A stretch of DNA of 64,000 nt from Acanthacorydalis orientalis (Eukaryota; Arthropoda; Insecta; Megaloptera; Corydalidae): NCBI GenBank assembly GCA_034766995.1, contig CM068320.1, forward strand, positions 5,262,501-5,326,500, given 5' to 3'. Shown here in pieces: positions 1 to 11,643 of the stretch. The position numbers and the translations under genes were made by a program. Position 1 is the first letter of the stretch; each line of letters begins with the position of its first letter. Under the pieces are notes generated by a model. It saw only the letters and a list, made by a program, of their open reading frames with translations, did no database searches and was not told the origin of the DNA.

Positions 1-341
1 TTTCGCATATCCAAATATTCATGCACGATATGACCAACACGTTCCTTTGATATCTTTAGGGTCTCAGCTATCTCAATCAACTTCACTTTACGGTTATCAA
101 AAATTATTTTGTGGACTTTTTTGATGTTTTCGTCGGTAACAGCCTCTTTGGGGCGTCCACTGCGTGCGTCGTCCTCGGTGCTCATTTCGCCTCGTTTAAA
201 TTTAGCAAACCACTTCTCTACGGTTGATTTTCCTGGTGCAGAGTCCGAATAATGTTTATTAAGCCAAGCCTTGGTTTCAACAGTATTTTTTTTCGCCAAA
301 AAGCAATGCTTTATTAACACACGAAATTCCTTTTTATCCAT
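1..341 (-). CDS. mariner transposase, N-terminal 113 residues, open frame
   Basis: N-terminal part of a mariner (Tc1/mariner superfamily) transposase, the protein that binds the element's inverted repeats before cut-and-paste transposition. Reading from the ATG at 341-339 gives 113 codons with no stop and no frameshift. The protein starts MDKKEFRVLIKHCF, has the mariner HTH signature WFAKFKRGEMSTEDD near residues 44-58, then SGRPKEAVTDENIKKVH and ISKERVGHIVHEYLDMRK at the end. That covers the paired HTH region; the catalytic D,D34D domain lies outside the window. The wording fits the mellifera-type lineage common in insects; that subfamily call is from memory. Unlike all other transposase copies here it shows no lesion, so it may be the youngest, though the missing two thirds could be broken. 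Confidence 0.8.
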   Translation of the reverse strand, partial: MDKKEFRVLIKHCFLAKKNTVETKAWLNKHYSDSAPGKSTVEKWFAKFKRGEMSTEDDARSGRPKEAVTDENIKKVHKIIFDNRKVKLIEIAETLKISKERVGHIVHEYLDMR

Positions 342-520
342 TTTTTCAAGGTAACAAAAGTTCTTTCACTAAAAATGCTATAACTCAGATACTAATAGTG
401 CAACAGCTGTCAAATTTATACACGCGTCTTTTGAAGGTTAGGGCTAACTAAAAATCATATGGATTTGATACTAGTAGCGCTATTTATGTGTCAGCCTACG
501 AACTTTTCAGCCCACCTGTT
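1..520 (-). mobile_element. mariner element, 5' end (runs off the left edge)
   Basis: The 5' terminal part of a mariner element read on the minus strand. Its outer end lies near 519, next to a TA at 520-521, and begins with a mariner-like terminus (reverse complement starts near aggtgggctgaaaagttcg). About 180 bases of leader follow, then the transposase start at 341. The element continues beyond base 1, so its other inverted repeat and target duplication cannot be seen. Confidence 0.8.
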
Positions 521-584
521 ACTTCATGAGTGTACATATCTGAACGTATATATACGCCCTGGTGATAATGGCAATGAAAATTGC

Positions 585-1560
585 ACGTATATTTACTCTT
601 ATGATGCAAATGAATTAATAGAGAATATTGAAACTGGGTATTAAAGTGTGACTGAAACACCAATCGACCCCATTAGACATCGTGCAGAGGAATTGGAACT
701 TTCTTCTCACTCTGCATGGCGTATTTTGAAGAAAGACTTATTTTTCATACGTATAAGATTCTATTGACACAAGAAATTTAATCAGGAAATCATGAATGTT
801 ACCGGAAATACAGTTATTCGTTTTTGCAGATCAATACAGACATTCCGGGCTTTTGGATAAAACTATTCTGACTGACGAGGTTCAATTTACCCTAAGTAGT
901 TTCATTAAAAAGTAAAATAGCTGTTCCTGTGGTTCTCAAAATCCACAATTTATTCATCAACGAAACTTATATCTACTTAGTGTAACAGTGTGATACAGTA
1001 TTTTGTTAAGAGATGTTATTTAATTTTATTTTTTGATGTTTATATGCGGTTTAAGGGTGTGTCGATAGCTAAGGTTTTTAGCGCCCGTTATTTCGCGGCA
1101 TATGGTGTTATGATGATAGGGTTTAAAGAACGAGTGATTTTAATAAGACGTCGCTACATTCACACAGCGCATGCCACGATGGAAATTATGAATGTTATGT
1201 TTCCGAATTAGTTAATCTTGAGATTCAGAAATGTGGATTGACTTTCAAAATCACTAGATTTAACAGTACTAATTTTTTTTGTAAAGATGTTTTAAGAACA
1301 AGGTTTATACGAACAAACTAAAGTCGATTGAATTTCTAGCTGAGAATATTCTTCACGCAATTGGTAAGACAACTCAAGAAATATACCAAAATGTGATGAA
1401 AAATGTCATCGAAAGAAGATTCTTTTGCACCGTGTCCAGTGCTAGAAAATTGATAAACGTTTATTTCCATACTTAATTCCGAGCATAAATAAATTAATCT
1501 TATAAAAAATCTACTCCTTTTCATTTCGTACAGGAACAGTGAAATAACATGCAAACCTGT
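585..1560 (+). pseudogene. Decayed Tc1/mariner-superfamily (Tc3-like) transposase
   Basis: A dead transposase that can be followed by switching frames. From about 600 the frame reads ELIENIETGY, a stop at 642-644, then IRHRAEELELSSHSAWRILKKDL, the second DNA-binding helix region of this insect family. At 841-900 a frame reads LLDKTILTDEVQF, with the first catalytic Asp at 874-876. The second catalytic Asp (GAC, 1147-1149) sits in a frame where the two usual preceding glutamines are both stop codons. The third motif near 1260 reads DLTVLIFF where the family has DLTPLDFF, so the third acid is lost. The C-terminal part (EIYQNVMKNVIERR) lies near 1375-1420. Several stops and at least two frameshifts make it inactive. 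No inverted repeats were identified. It begins just beyond the mariner end at 520. Confidence 0.75.
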
Positions 1561-2040
1561 TTTAAATACATTCTATACATACATTTATAATAATAATTAA
1601 TAATAAATGTATGTATTTATATTTTTTTTATATTTATAGCACTATTAAATATTTAAATATATATTGTAAAGTCCAACTTCTCACTGTCGAACAAAAAGTG
1701 CGTTTTTAAAGTAACTGAAAAATATCCTTTATACTTTGTGTAACCACCATGTTGAATTTAATAATTAAGGCCCGAATCACGGGATGAAATTAGTGTGAAC
1801 ATAAATAATATTCTTTGAATTAGATACTGTTTTGAGTTTGCAAATAGTATATAGCCAACAATTTGTACAAAAAAACATTCGAGTGCTGTAAAGAACAAAT
1901 ACACAGTTACAATTTCAATGAACACCTGCACTTTACTGCTGCTTTTTGGTAAAAGTAAATACCACTAGATAGCGATGTGTTCTTAAGATTATAATTTTTA
2001 TAATATTATATATGGGCAATATTTTTTTTTATTTATACCA
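1561..2040. other. AT-rich spacer, nothing recognised
   Basis: No coding signal or repeat similarity was seen here. It separates the Tc3-like relic from repeat A. Confidence 0.5.
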
Positions 2041-2044
2041 GGAG

Positions 2045-2173
2045 GCTTTTATCTGTACTCACTTCATTCTCCGTTTCACTGGGGTCGCATTCGTATCGCA
2101 TATATTCGCTATATTAGTATGTCTATATAAACATTCTCCTTGATATATTGCAACGTCGTTGTTTTATAATACG

Positions 2174-2210
<37 letters not shown>

Positions 2211-2640
2211 ATGTGCAAGTATAATTATAATTACTCTCTCAGTTATATTGCAATATAGTTATTTCATAAAGTCGCACATTTCATTGTAGATATTATTTGG
2301 TATATGGTTTTTTTGAGAGTTTTGTCACATATTCTGTTAATCAGGCTCCACATTCATACACAGACAATATATAATTAGAATATGAAGGTTGGTATCGAGG
2401 AAACACCCAACCCCGAGGTACAACCACAGGAATTGAGACACTATAACATGTTTTACACATTCTTAAAATTCGTGGAAAAAATTGTAGTTACTATTACAAT
2501 ATCATAATTTTTCCTGAAAATTTCCTATAACTTCGGATGTTATCGTTAAAAATAATTTAATATAATATCTCAATCTGCTTTTCTTTTAAATTTTTTCTCC
2601 AATTTTTTAAAATTTCAATTACAAATTTTTTATATATACA
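2045..2640 (+). repeat. Dispersed repeat A, copy 1
   Basis: This segment matches 50765-51910 in the same orientation. Shared blocks in order: a GC-richer head ending cgtatcgcatatattcgct; ttagtatgtctatataa; tatattgcaacgtcgttg; a TA tract; gcaatatagttatttcataaag; tcacatattctgttaatcaggctcc; aacacccaaccccgaggtac; and tatcataatttttc near the end. No open frame is shared, so it is a non-coding interspersed repeat of unknown class. Copy 1 lacks the 496-bp insertion found in copy 2. Confidence 0.75.
2173..2212. repeat. (TA)n(TG)m microsatellite inside repeat A
   Basis: A TA tract runs into five TG units. Copy 2 of repeat A carries a TA tract at the equivalent place, so the seed is ancestral. Confidence 0.9.
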
Positions 2641-2868
2641 TTAACATTCTAATCCAATTATTGAAAATTACTTTCAAAATACAATTAAAAGGATGTTAAT
2701 TTTCAAAAAAAGTTTTAATGTATTTAAAGATTGTAATTTTCTTGATCACTTTCATTCTTATAATAAATTATTAAATATTTTGCAACATTTTCTGGTAAAA
2801 TATTTTGTATGTGTATACTTTTACAAAAAGAGTATTATTTTTAAATTGATAATTAAGAAATTATTTTA

Positions 2869-2873
<5 letters not shown>

Positions 2874-2912
<39 letters not shown>

Positions 2913-2958
2913 GAGTATACATACATTTGTATTTGATAATATATAATGTTATTTCCTG

Positions 2959-2999
<41 letters not shown>
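2874..2999. repeat. Two (TA)n microsatellites
   Basis: Pure TA tracts at about 2874-2911 and 2964-2999. The minus-strand Tyr-Ile open frame across them is a repeat artefact. Confidence 0.9.
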
Positions 3000-3002
<3 letters not shown>

Positions 3003-3109
3003 CATTTAAATTAAACATGTTATCTAAATGGCATAAAAGATTAAATTCGAAATGATTTTCATTAATGTAATAATTAATGTTAGATGAAAACGAAAAATAT
3101 ATACACACG

Positions 3110-3360
3110 AAAGCAGTGTCTTAATTAAATCACATTTTCGTCGCCGTTGTGCGCGACGACTTCCTTCGCGTATGGGTACCCTACAAATGGGTCGTTTCGA
3201 CCTCGGGAAACATTTAGAAATAGAGGTGTGGGATGCTATGTCATTTTCTACACAAGACGTGGCGGCATTATCTGAATAATTCATGTGACCACTTTAGAGC
3301 GCGCCTTGTTCCCTTCTTCTGACCGGAACATGAACTTGAAGCTAAGCGAGATGAAGTAGG
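3110..3360. other. GC-richer island with short open frames, unidentified
   Basis: A 250-base island with many CpG dinucleotides, in sharp contrast to its flanks. The plus strand has a 35-codon frame from the ATG at 3172 to the stop at 3277-3279 (MGTLQMGRFDLGKHLEIEV...), which with its upstream in-frame part stays open for about 60 codons. The minus strand is also open (start near 3284, MNYSDNAATSCVEND...). I recognise neither product. The plus frame faintly recalls the start of a Tc1-type helix-turn-helix, but this is too weak to name. It could be a host exon or an unrelated old transposon piece. Confidence 0.35.
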
Positions 3361-4098
3361 GCTGTTCACAAGGTTCTGTTCTTCTGATGGAGATTACTAT
3401 ACTTATAGAATAAAAATACTTCATGGATTGTTATCGTATAATCAACTGAAATTCAGCAGGATTACAATTGGTAGTTTCTTGTTCATTTTTTTAAGTTAAT
3501 GTTCATGGATTTTAATGGATATTAAAAATAAAAATAAATTCTAGTAGAAAGTAAAATTGAAAGCTTGAAAATGAATATTCTTTTTTATATATGTATATAT
3601 ATATATATATATATATGTACATAATTTGTATGTTGTTTTCTAAAAGTACAAATTTCTAGTTCAAAATAAAATATAAGTAACATTATTCAAGTTAATTAGT
3701 CTGGTAAAAAAACGTCATAAATATGGAATGATTTTAATTAAACATATGTTTTGTAGGTATATTTTTTATTTTTGTATTATTCAGAATGCCTATATTCGGA
3801 ACATGATACCTTTAATTAAAGCATGCATAGAAATGCAAAGGCTGTCAACAGAATTGCTAACGGTAGTTAACAACTTTTTACTTTGTACTCTGGTTTTGAC
3901 TTGGAGCTTTTCATTTGAAATGTAAAAGTATACACTGTCTGTAACAAAAACCAGAAATTTATAATTTGACATGAGTAATAAACTTGTAATTGTTATGATG
4001 TATTTGTTATTTCAACAATGATTTTAACTGTTAGGTATAAATTATACAATACTTATATTAAAAATACTGGAAAAAATCAATTTATTGAAATTAACTGC

Positions 4099-4139
<41 letters not shown>

Positions 4140-6714
4140 CTGAATATGATTTTATAATAGGTAAATAATTTGAAAAAATACAGTATTAAAGACACTAAAC
4201 AATAAACCATAATTTTCTGGTATGTAATATTCGCTTTAAGAAACTGTCATGAATATTTTTAAGAGGTAAATTGTTAAAATAAAATTATTACCTGCTTTTA
4301 TAGAAATTATTTGCTATATTAATAAAGTTACTGTTATCTTCAGTGTGTGAATATGAAATTTAATTTTTAGCATAAAATATGATTAGATATACTAATAGCA
4401 ACATAAATACTAAATATGTATCATTATAGTTTTGATTATCTCTGAAAGCAGGGAAAAGTATGCATATTAAATAAGTTACTGTGATCAGTTTCATGATAAA
4501 TTGAAAATTAAAGTTTTATTGATATGTGTGTACATTAGTAACTTGTGAAATAAACAAATACTATAATAGATGTATTAAAGAAGAGCAATGTAAATAAACC
4601 GTTAAAGTGAAAATGGCTTTGGAACTATAATAGTTTCCACGACTATACTAATGTAATGTATAACGTGTTTTGTTTTCTTCAACCATGATATATGGTGTGG
4701 TATAATGTGTTGTCGTGTTTATTTGGTATGTTAAGAATTTTGTTCTATTTTCATTTTACTTTATTTAAATTCTTTCTTCACAAATTAAATTTTGAGGAAA
4801 GACGAAATACACATCATTAAGTTAGTATAATGATTAATATGCACACATACGAATAGTTGTATTTTTTTATTAACAGTCATTTGTATCATCGACGAATAGT
4901 TTGAGCAAAATATGTGCTCAATTACTATATTGATTAATTTTATAGTAAATTTATATCAAGTGCAATATGAAAATGTGTATATTTTTATAATTGAAACACA
5001 CATTTTTTTTAAGTTCATACAAACTATACAAATACAATAAATATACAAACAATTTAGTTTATTTTCGTATACTGCTAATAAAAGTTCATACTAATAAATA
5101 TTAATCATGTGAGACAGGTTTAAAGTATAATATATGTCATTATTCGGTTTGATAAAATTTAGATAATCGTTTATAATAATTACCAGAAAAATACATAATG
5201 TATATTTTAGTTTAAATATTTAGATTCAGAATAATTATTATTGATTTCTTCTTTATATTTATTAATAATTTGTTTTTTGTTTATTGTTTCTTTTTAATAA
5301 AAATTGAAAGTAAAGAAATAAGATTAAGCAATTAAAAAATCTTAAAATATATACGTCTCTAATCTTAAAATATATATTAAAAATAAGATATCAAAAGGAC
5401 AAACAAATACAAATAAGGAGGCGATATTGTTGTATTAAAATTATAATCCATCCCTTATCTAAAGTGTACAAAAACAATATACAACACAATTAAAATCAAT
5501 TTATAATATTTACCTTAAAATGACACACATTAAAACTAATGGTGAACAACAAAAACTCAGGTAATAAAAAATGAAGACTCTCAGGTTAATGTAAAATTCA
5601 ACATTTTTAAATTATTTTTAATATTTTTTTTATTATGATGATCTCTATAACTTTACTGTCAATATTAATCAAATTTTTGTACTTTCGTTTCTAGTTTTTT
5701 TTATAAAATTTTAATAATATTTAAGTTCTATAACTCAGAAGAATAACTTACTGACAATAGGAACTTAAGTTAATAAATATGAAGTCAATACCTTTATGAA
5801 CATTTTTATAAAAATCATAACATATTTTTGATTTTTAATTTAGTTCGTGTCATGTTAAAAAAAGGAATTACTCATTAATTGTTCCTAAGTTAAAAAGTAA
5901 AACATTTTTAATTTTTATATTGTTTTTGTTATGGGTATTTAATAAAATAATATCTAGTCACAGTCACTTGTTGTGTTCGATGAAAGATACAATATATTGA
6001 TCAAATTAATGTTATTTTTTAATGATAGTCAAACATCAGCTGACTTGGTCTTTGTGAATTATAAAAGTATGATACTTTATATTTAATATTAAAAATATCG
6101 ATTTGAATTTTTCATTTTTAGTCTGAGTCTATTGCAGAAAATTAAATATTCGTTGAAGTATTTACTAGAATATTTTTTATGTAGTTGCAAATCAAAGCAG
6201 TTCGTTTTAAACAATATTATTTGCTGTATATTGCAAAAAATTTGTACTTTTCCAGTTTAATTACTTTCATAGCAAATTTGTGATAAGTTTTTATATTTAT
6301 TACACTTGCTTATTTTTACTATCACATATTCTTTTTTATCAATGAAATTTTTAAAATGTTATATTTTAAACTCTTCGCAGAAAAATATTTTTAATACATG
6401 TTATAGACAATTTCAGTCAATCTAGAATTTTTAATTCCTTTGAAACTTTATTACCTATCTACCAATTTTCTGATATTTTATTATTGAACTAGACACTTTT
6501 AAATACAAGAACTGTTAAAGAGTGCTAAGTCGGAATATTAAATAATATTTTTAATGGCATGTTCGTTAAAGTATAAAATGAATTATTCATTTTATCAGTA
6601 ATCTATAAATAAAAACAAACACATTTTTTGCTGTATGTATATTCTTTGCTCATTTGTTAAAGTAAAAAGTTTACAAAAGTAAGAAAATAGTAAAAAATAA
6701 TAAATTTTATCATA

Positions 6715-6761
<47 letters not shown>

Positions 6762-6849
6762 TAATAAAACTAGTTCTTAAATAATGTGTTGAAAGTAAAG
6801 ATAACGTTTTAAATTAATGTCTAAACATAATATTTGAGATAAACTAGGT
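3361..6849. other. AT-rich intergenic DNA with TA tracts
   Basis: TA tracts lie at about 3586-3617, 4105-4137 and 6711-6759. The 60-65-codon frames at 3728-3925 (plus) and 3790-3972 (minus) overlap antiparallel and look like chance frames. Nothing else was recognised. Confidence 0.5.
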
Positions 6850-7165
6850 GGTCATCCCAATACTCGTTATGTTATTCTCTTTCTCGGGACAGTATCTCAT
6901 CTACTCACTCCCCTTTGAAAAAGAACACAAATTAACAAGTTATACACATAAATCTACCACGTAAAATATAAATCGTAAAATTTTTATTGGAAAATTTTAT
7001 AAAAATCAACATAAAAATATATAATCTTAAAATACGCAACAATATTTTTAATCTAAAGATTTTTGTGGACACAATATTTTGAATAAATTTCTTTTCAGTT
7101 TTGTATTGAAATTGTATATCATGTGACTGATATCAACCAATCAGAACAGAGACCACGTGACCGAT
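6850..7165 (+). repeat. Dispersed repeat B, copy 1
   Basis: Matches the reverse complement of 39345-39715. Shared blocks in order: a head with actcgttatg (copy 2 actcgctacg), acaaattaacaa, ccacgtaaaatataa, cgtaaaatttttattgg, aacaatatttttaatctaaag, acaatattttgaataaat, and near the end tcaaccaatcagaacagag followed by accac. The last block is nearly identical in both copies. There is no open frame, so it is a non-autonomous repeat of unknown class. Confidence 0.75.
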
Positions 7166-7225
7166 ATCAATCAGAGAATGAACAAAAGTTGAGAGAACGA
7201 CCTCATCACTGAATCGTTTTTATAA

Positions 7226-7246
7226 TATAGAAATATATTTATATGT

Positions 7247-7291
<45 letters not shown>

Positions 7292-7316
7292 GTGATTATA
7301 TATATATATATATATG

Positions 7317-7347
<31 letters not shown>

Positions 7348-7436
7348 TTATATGATTATATATATATACATATATATATGATATATATATATATATATGT
7401 ATATATGTGTGTGTGTGTGTATGTGTATAATATAAG

Positions 7437-7510
<74 letters not shown>

Positions 7511-7550
7511 GTGTGTGTGTGTATGTATATAATAGAAGATTAATATATAT
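7226..7550. repeat. Cluster of (TA)n tracts with TG ends
   Basis: Several TA tracts broken by gtttatatgatta-like units, ending twice in (TG)n near 7400 and 7510. The two halves, 7378-7440 and 7495-7545, share a TA-TG-ataagattaatatata arrangement and look like a local duplication. Confidence 0.85.
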
Positions 7551-7875
7551 GTTGCTGCTAATTTTTTATATACTAGAAAAATATTAAAAAGTTTATGCTA
7601 TAATGTAAAACTTTTAAATGTAAAATTCATAAAAAATATTTTTTTACATTTTATTATCGATACTTGGTTGATATATGTTTAAATCAATTTAATGTTGGAA
7701 AAAATGTGGTTAAATAAATGTGTGCTTTTGGGTTATAAATGTGCATCCTTTACTACATCATATTGATTAAAGTACATTTAAGGTAAAATTAACTAAAAAA
7801 TTTTCTTGAAACGAGGTTAAGTTACATTCTTTTTAATTCAAATTTCCTATGGCAAATAAAATTGTAAAAAATAAT

Positions 7876-7877
<2 letters not shown>

Positions 7878-7929
<52 letters not shown>

Positions 7930-7946
7930 CACATATGCTTTATTTG

Positions 7947-7986
<40 letters not shown>

Positions 7987-8177
7987 AGAAGTTATTAAAA
8001 TTATTAAAAACAATATTTATTGATTAATAAAGTAGGTTGTAATCAACATGGAGTAAAGTATTGTAAAAGATATTTTAAGACATATATATGGATAATAGAA
8101 TTATTTGTAAATTTGTAAATTTTTTGAAAATGCTATATAGTAATATGAATAATTGAGTATATATATATATATATACA

Positions 8178-8222
<45 letters not shown>

Positions 8223-8243
8223 TTATATATATATATATATATA
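7878..8243. repeat. Group of (TA)n microsatellites
   Basis: TA tracts at about 7878-7928, 7949-7981 and 8157-8243, the last interrupted twice by caaatat- and aaaatat-like units. Confidence 0.85.
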
Positions 8244-8319
8244 ACAATATTTTATTGCCTTATAAAAGTGTGTTTCAAAACTGAAAAAAAAATTCAATTT
8301 AATTGAATAACATTGATTC

Positions 8320-8760
8320 GGTGCTAATTACAAGACGATGTAAGCAACAATAAATTTGAACTTGACGATGGACCTCCCAACTCGTTCTCTTTGATTCGTC
8401 TTTTGGATGTGAATTGCTTGCCGAGCATACTGCTCAGAATGTAATAAAATTCACAGCACGTTCCACATAAAGTGATTGATTGGACTCTGGTGAAAATATT
8501 TTTTTTTCAGTGAAAGATGACGTTTTCAATCATGACATTAATATATTCGCAGCGATGTGCCCAAGTTGCGCCAGCGTATCGAAGCAAATTTTTACTTTTT
8601 TTTATTATTTTATTTTTTCAGATCGAAGCATATTTCTAGAATGGTTGATCTGTTTCTTCACTTAATTCGTTATGACATAATCCGTTATGCGGCGTTGTAG
8701 TATTCTACCATCTCTGGCAGACGTAATGGTTATAGCAATGAAAAGTTGATACATTTTTTT
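8320..8760. other. Slightly GC-richer segment, unidentified
   Basis: Less AT-rich than its surroundings. A plus frame at 8480-8665 gives 61 residues. Another frame near 8555-8590 reads DVPKLRQRIEANF, which recalls the C-terminal tails of some Tc1-type transposases, but the match is one short string and I do not assign it. Confidence 0.2.
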
Positions 8761-9255
8761 GAATCAAATGGAATTGAGAATTTATTATTTATGAAAATAT
8801 GCTAGATCAGATTTATTCTTTTATATTCTGGAATTTGGGAATGTTTTATTAATCAGTTTTTTTCTTTTGTTAGATTTATAAGTTGGATTATAAAGACGAT
8901 AACAGCATATACGATACACTTTTGATATTCAATTGGATTGTCCGATTTGATATATAATCATATATTTTAGGTACAGTTTTTCCCGCTATGATAAATTATG
9001 TACGATTTTCGTACGATATATTTTCTTGGTATTGGATTGTATTTCTTGAAAAAGAGATAGTTAAATTGTAAATGATTTATTTAAATACAATCAAATGAAT
9101 GAGATATTCAGTAATCGATTTTGAATAACCATAATTATTTTATAAGGCTTGGGCTTGTATTATAAACGGGAGGAAAATAATTTGTTGTATAGTAATTTAA
9201 AGCGTGTCTTTTTCAATCTGAATACAAATAGTATATTTAAGATGTTAGTAAAAAG

Positions 9256-10349
9256 TTGGGTTGGCTAATAAGTATTGTCGAATTTTTTCCTAAGAGATCG
9301 TTTCTGCTGTTTTTAAAACAAAAGACAATTCGTAACCTATAAAACTCATATACAGTACGAAAGTCGACTTTAACGTATAATTTAAGAACAATCATTATAT
9401 TTAGTTAATTTTGTCAGTGTTTCCTTTGATTTATTTTCGTGCAATTAAGCTTTTTTATTTTCGCAAAAGTAAAAATGCAGTACAAACAACAAAAAAGATT
9501 TTTTATGTACATGATAATGGTGTTGTGAATGAAAAAATGGAGTAAAGATGGTTTAAAAAGTTTAGTGATTGAGATCTTACTCTTACCGATGATAAATGCT
9601 TGGGAAGACCTACTGAGATTGATAACTATCAAATCTGTTGCTCAATTGAAAATAATCTGTGTTATAACACACAAGAGATTGTCAAAATGTTAGAAATATC
9701 GAAATACAACATTGATCAACATTGGCATCAACTTGGTACGGTTTTACAGATATGATGTTTACTTTTACAGATATGATGTTTGGGTTTCAAACAATTTAAG
9801 CAAAAGAAATCTAGTCGATCGAATTTCGGCTTGCGATTCATTGCTAAAATGCAATAAGAATGAACCATTTTTGAAATGGATTGTTACTGCGGATTAAAAA
9901 TAGATTGTCTATAATAATGTAATACAATAAAAACAATGGAGTAAATCAAAACTTCCCATCAAGAAAGGAATAGTTTTTCACTAAGACAACGCAAGGCCAC
10001 ACGTATATTTAGAGACTCAGTAAAAATCTAGAGAGCTGCTCTAGGATGTTCTTATTCATCCATAATATTCACCAAACTTAACACCATTAGATTTCTATTT
10101 ATTTCGTTTTTTACAAAATTCTCTTAATGGGAAATTTTTGATTTCTTAGAGGTCTGTGAGATGCATGTTTCGAGATTTTTTGCTGAAAAAGATAACAAAT
10201 TCTGGCAGGATAGTATTATGAAACTTCCTACAAGATGGCAAAAGTCAATGAACATAATTGTCAATATATTATTTAAAAAAGTTTTCTATGTTAAAAAAAT
10301 GCTCCTGTTTCTTACCGAGAAATCCAACATTACATATTGTCCAACCCAA
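9256..10349 (+). mobile_element. Mariner element with both ends, internally deleted
   Basis: The left terminus (9256 on, ttgggttggctaataagt) and the reverse complement of the right terminus (10349 inward, ttgggttggacaatatgt) form imperfect inverted repeats. They bracket a dead transposase on the plus strand. The length is 1094 bases; mariners are usually about 1280. The missing amount equals the in-frame gap in the transposase. TA follows on the right, but the left TA is not preserved. Confidence 0.8.
9540..10260 (+). pseudogene. Dead mariner transposase with in-frame core deletion
   Basis: Inactive mariner transposase. Near 9600-9730 a frame gives LGRPTEIDNYQICCSIENN and then MLEISKYNIDQHWHQLG, the HTH region. 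VWVSNNLSKRNLVDRIS (9779 on) is the degenerate WVPHEL linker. The first catalytic Asp is at 9892-9894 (IVTAD), followed by a stop. The second is at 9985-9987 (a stop, then DNARPH) and the third at 10090-10092 (YSPNLTPLDFYLF). The second and third are 34 residues apart, as in D,D34D mariners. The first and second are only 31 codons apart instead of about 93, so roughly 62 codons were lost in frame. Multiple stops are present. Confidence 0.8.
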
Positions 10350-10624
10350 TATATTACATTATGAAATGAACTAACAATTTGAAGAAATGAAAACTTCAAA
10401 TAAAATCTTAAGTACATTTTTTTAATTGTTAGAATTTCAAATTTATGATTATATATGAACTCGTTTTTATCAGTTTTCAGTCTTTCTAAACATTTATTTT
10501 TCATTACTAATTATTTATGATAAATACTTATTATACTTAATTATATACTTAATTTGAAATTAATTATTAGTTAACAATTCAAATTAATTGTTAACTAATT
10601 ATTCAATAAAAGGATTAGTTAATT

Positions 10625-10667
<43 letters not shown>

Positions 10668-10866
10668 ATTTCTTCATATCAAATTTTAAGTTCGGTTTTC
10701 AAAATTAAACACACAATATAAATTATTTATTTTAATAAAGAATAATCAAAAACTGCAATAGAAAATAAAAGCTCAAATGATCTTAAGATGAAATCAGATC
10801 AACTATTTAATAAAAATGAAAAAAATGTAGGAGATACTTCTTTTATTAGGGTATTAAAAATATTTA

Positions 10867-10892
10867 AATATATATATATATATATATATACT

Positions 10893-10924
<32 letters not shown>

Positions 10925-10948
10925 AAGAGAGATACAGAGAAAGAGAGT
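10867..10948. repeat. Compound (TA)n(GA)m microsatellite
   Basis: TA units, interrupted once, pass directly into a GA tract with a few substitutions. Confidence 0.9.
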
Positions 10949-11598
10949 GTAATTCAATTTATGCTTCCAAAGAAAAGTATTTAAAAAAATGTTATTTTTT
11001 AATTTTTCTGTTTTTTAATTCTTTCATGTAGAATACTAATTTGAATTACATTATATTTCACTTTAAAGCAGAAAATTTGATATTTTACAAACAAAACTCT
11101 GATTATATTAATAACTGTATTAATAACTGTAGTATTTTGCTTAATATTACAAAAAAATAATTTGCAGCATTATTTATCATTCATTGCACCTCAACTTATT
11201 TTGTGAATTGTTACTAATCCACAATACAGATCTGGTACTCTGATAAAAATTAATATATTTCTCATTTTACAAAACACAAATATTTTTTCATAAAAAATGT
11301 TCATTAACTTATTACCGATCATTTAAGGTCCCAGTTTATGCTCTCATCTCTCAATAATGGCTTCTCCATTGAAATTTAAGGCGATATAAAATGATCAATA
11401 ATCATTTATTATGCTGAACAAACCATTTGGTTTAAATACAATATGAAAGGTATTTTCTATTAATTGCAAAGTTAGTGAATATCTCCAAATTATAAATATG
11501 TTTTTAAAGAAGGTTTTAAAATATAATTTTTGTAAATTTATCTTGCATTATATATATATATATAATGAAAGATCAATTTATAAAAATTATACAAAATT

Positions 11599-11643
<45 letters not shown>

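Noticed and set aside
2964..2999. TA tracts considered as TATA-box promoters or replication origins
   Set aside because: They occur roughly every kilobase without relation to any gene, so composition explains them.
8480..8665. 61-residue plus frame and the DVPKLRQRIEANF string in another frame as a transposase tail
   Set aside because: Only 13 residues resemble a Tc1-type tail and the surrounding frames do not extend the match.
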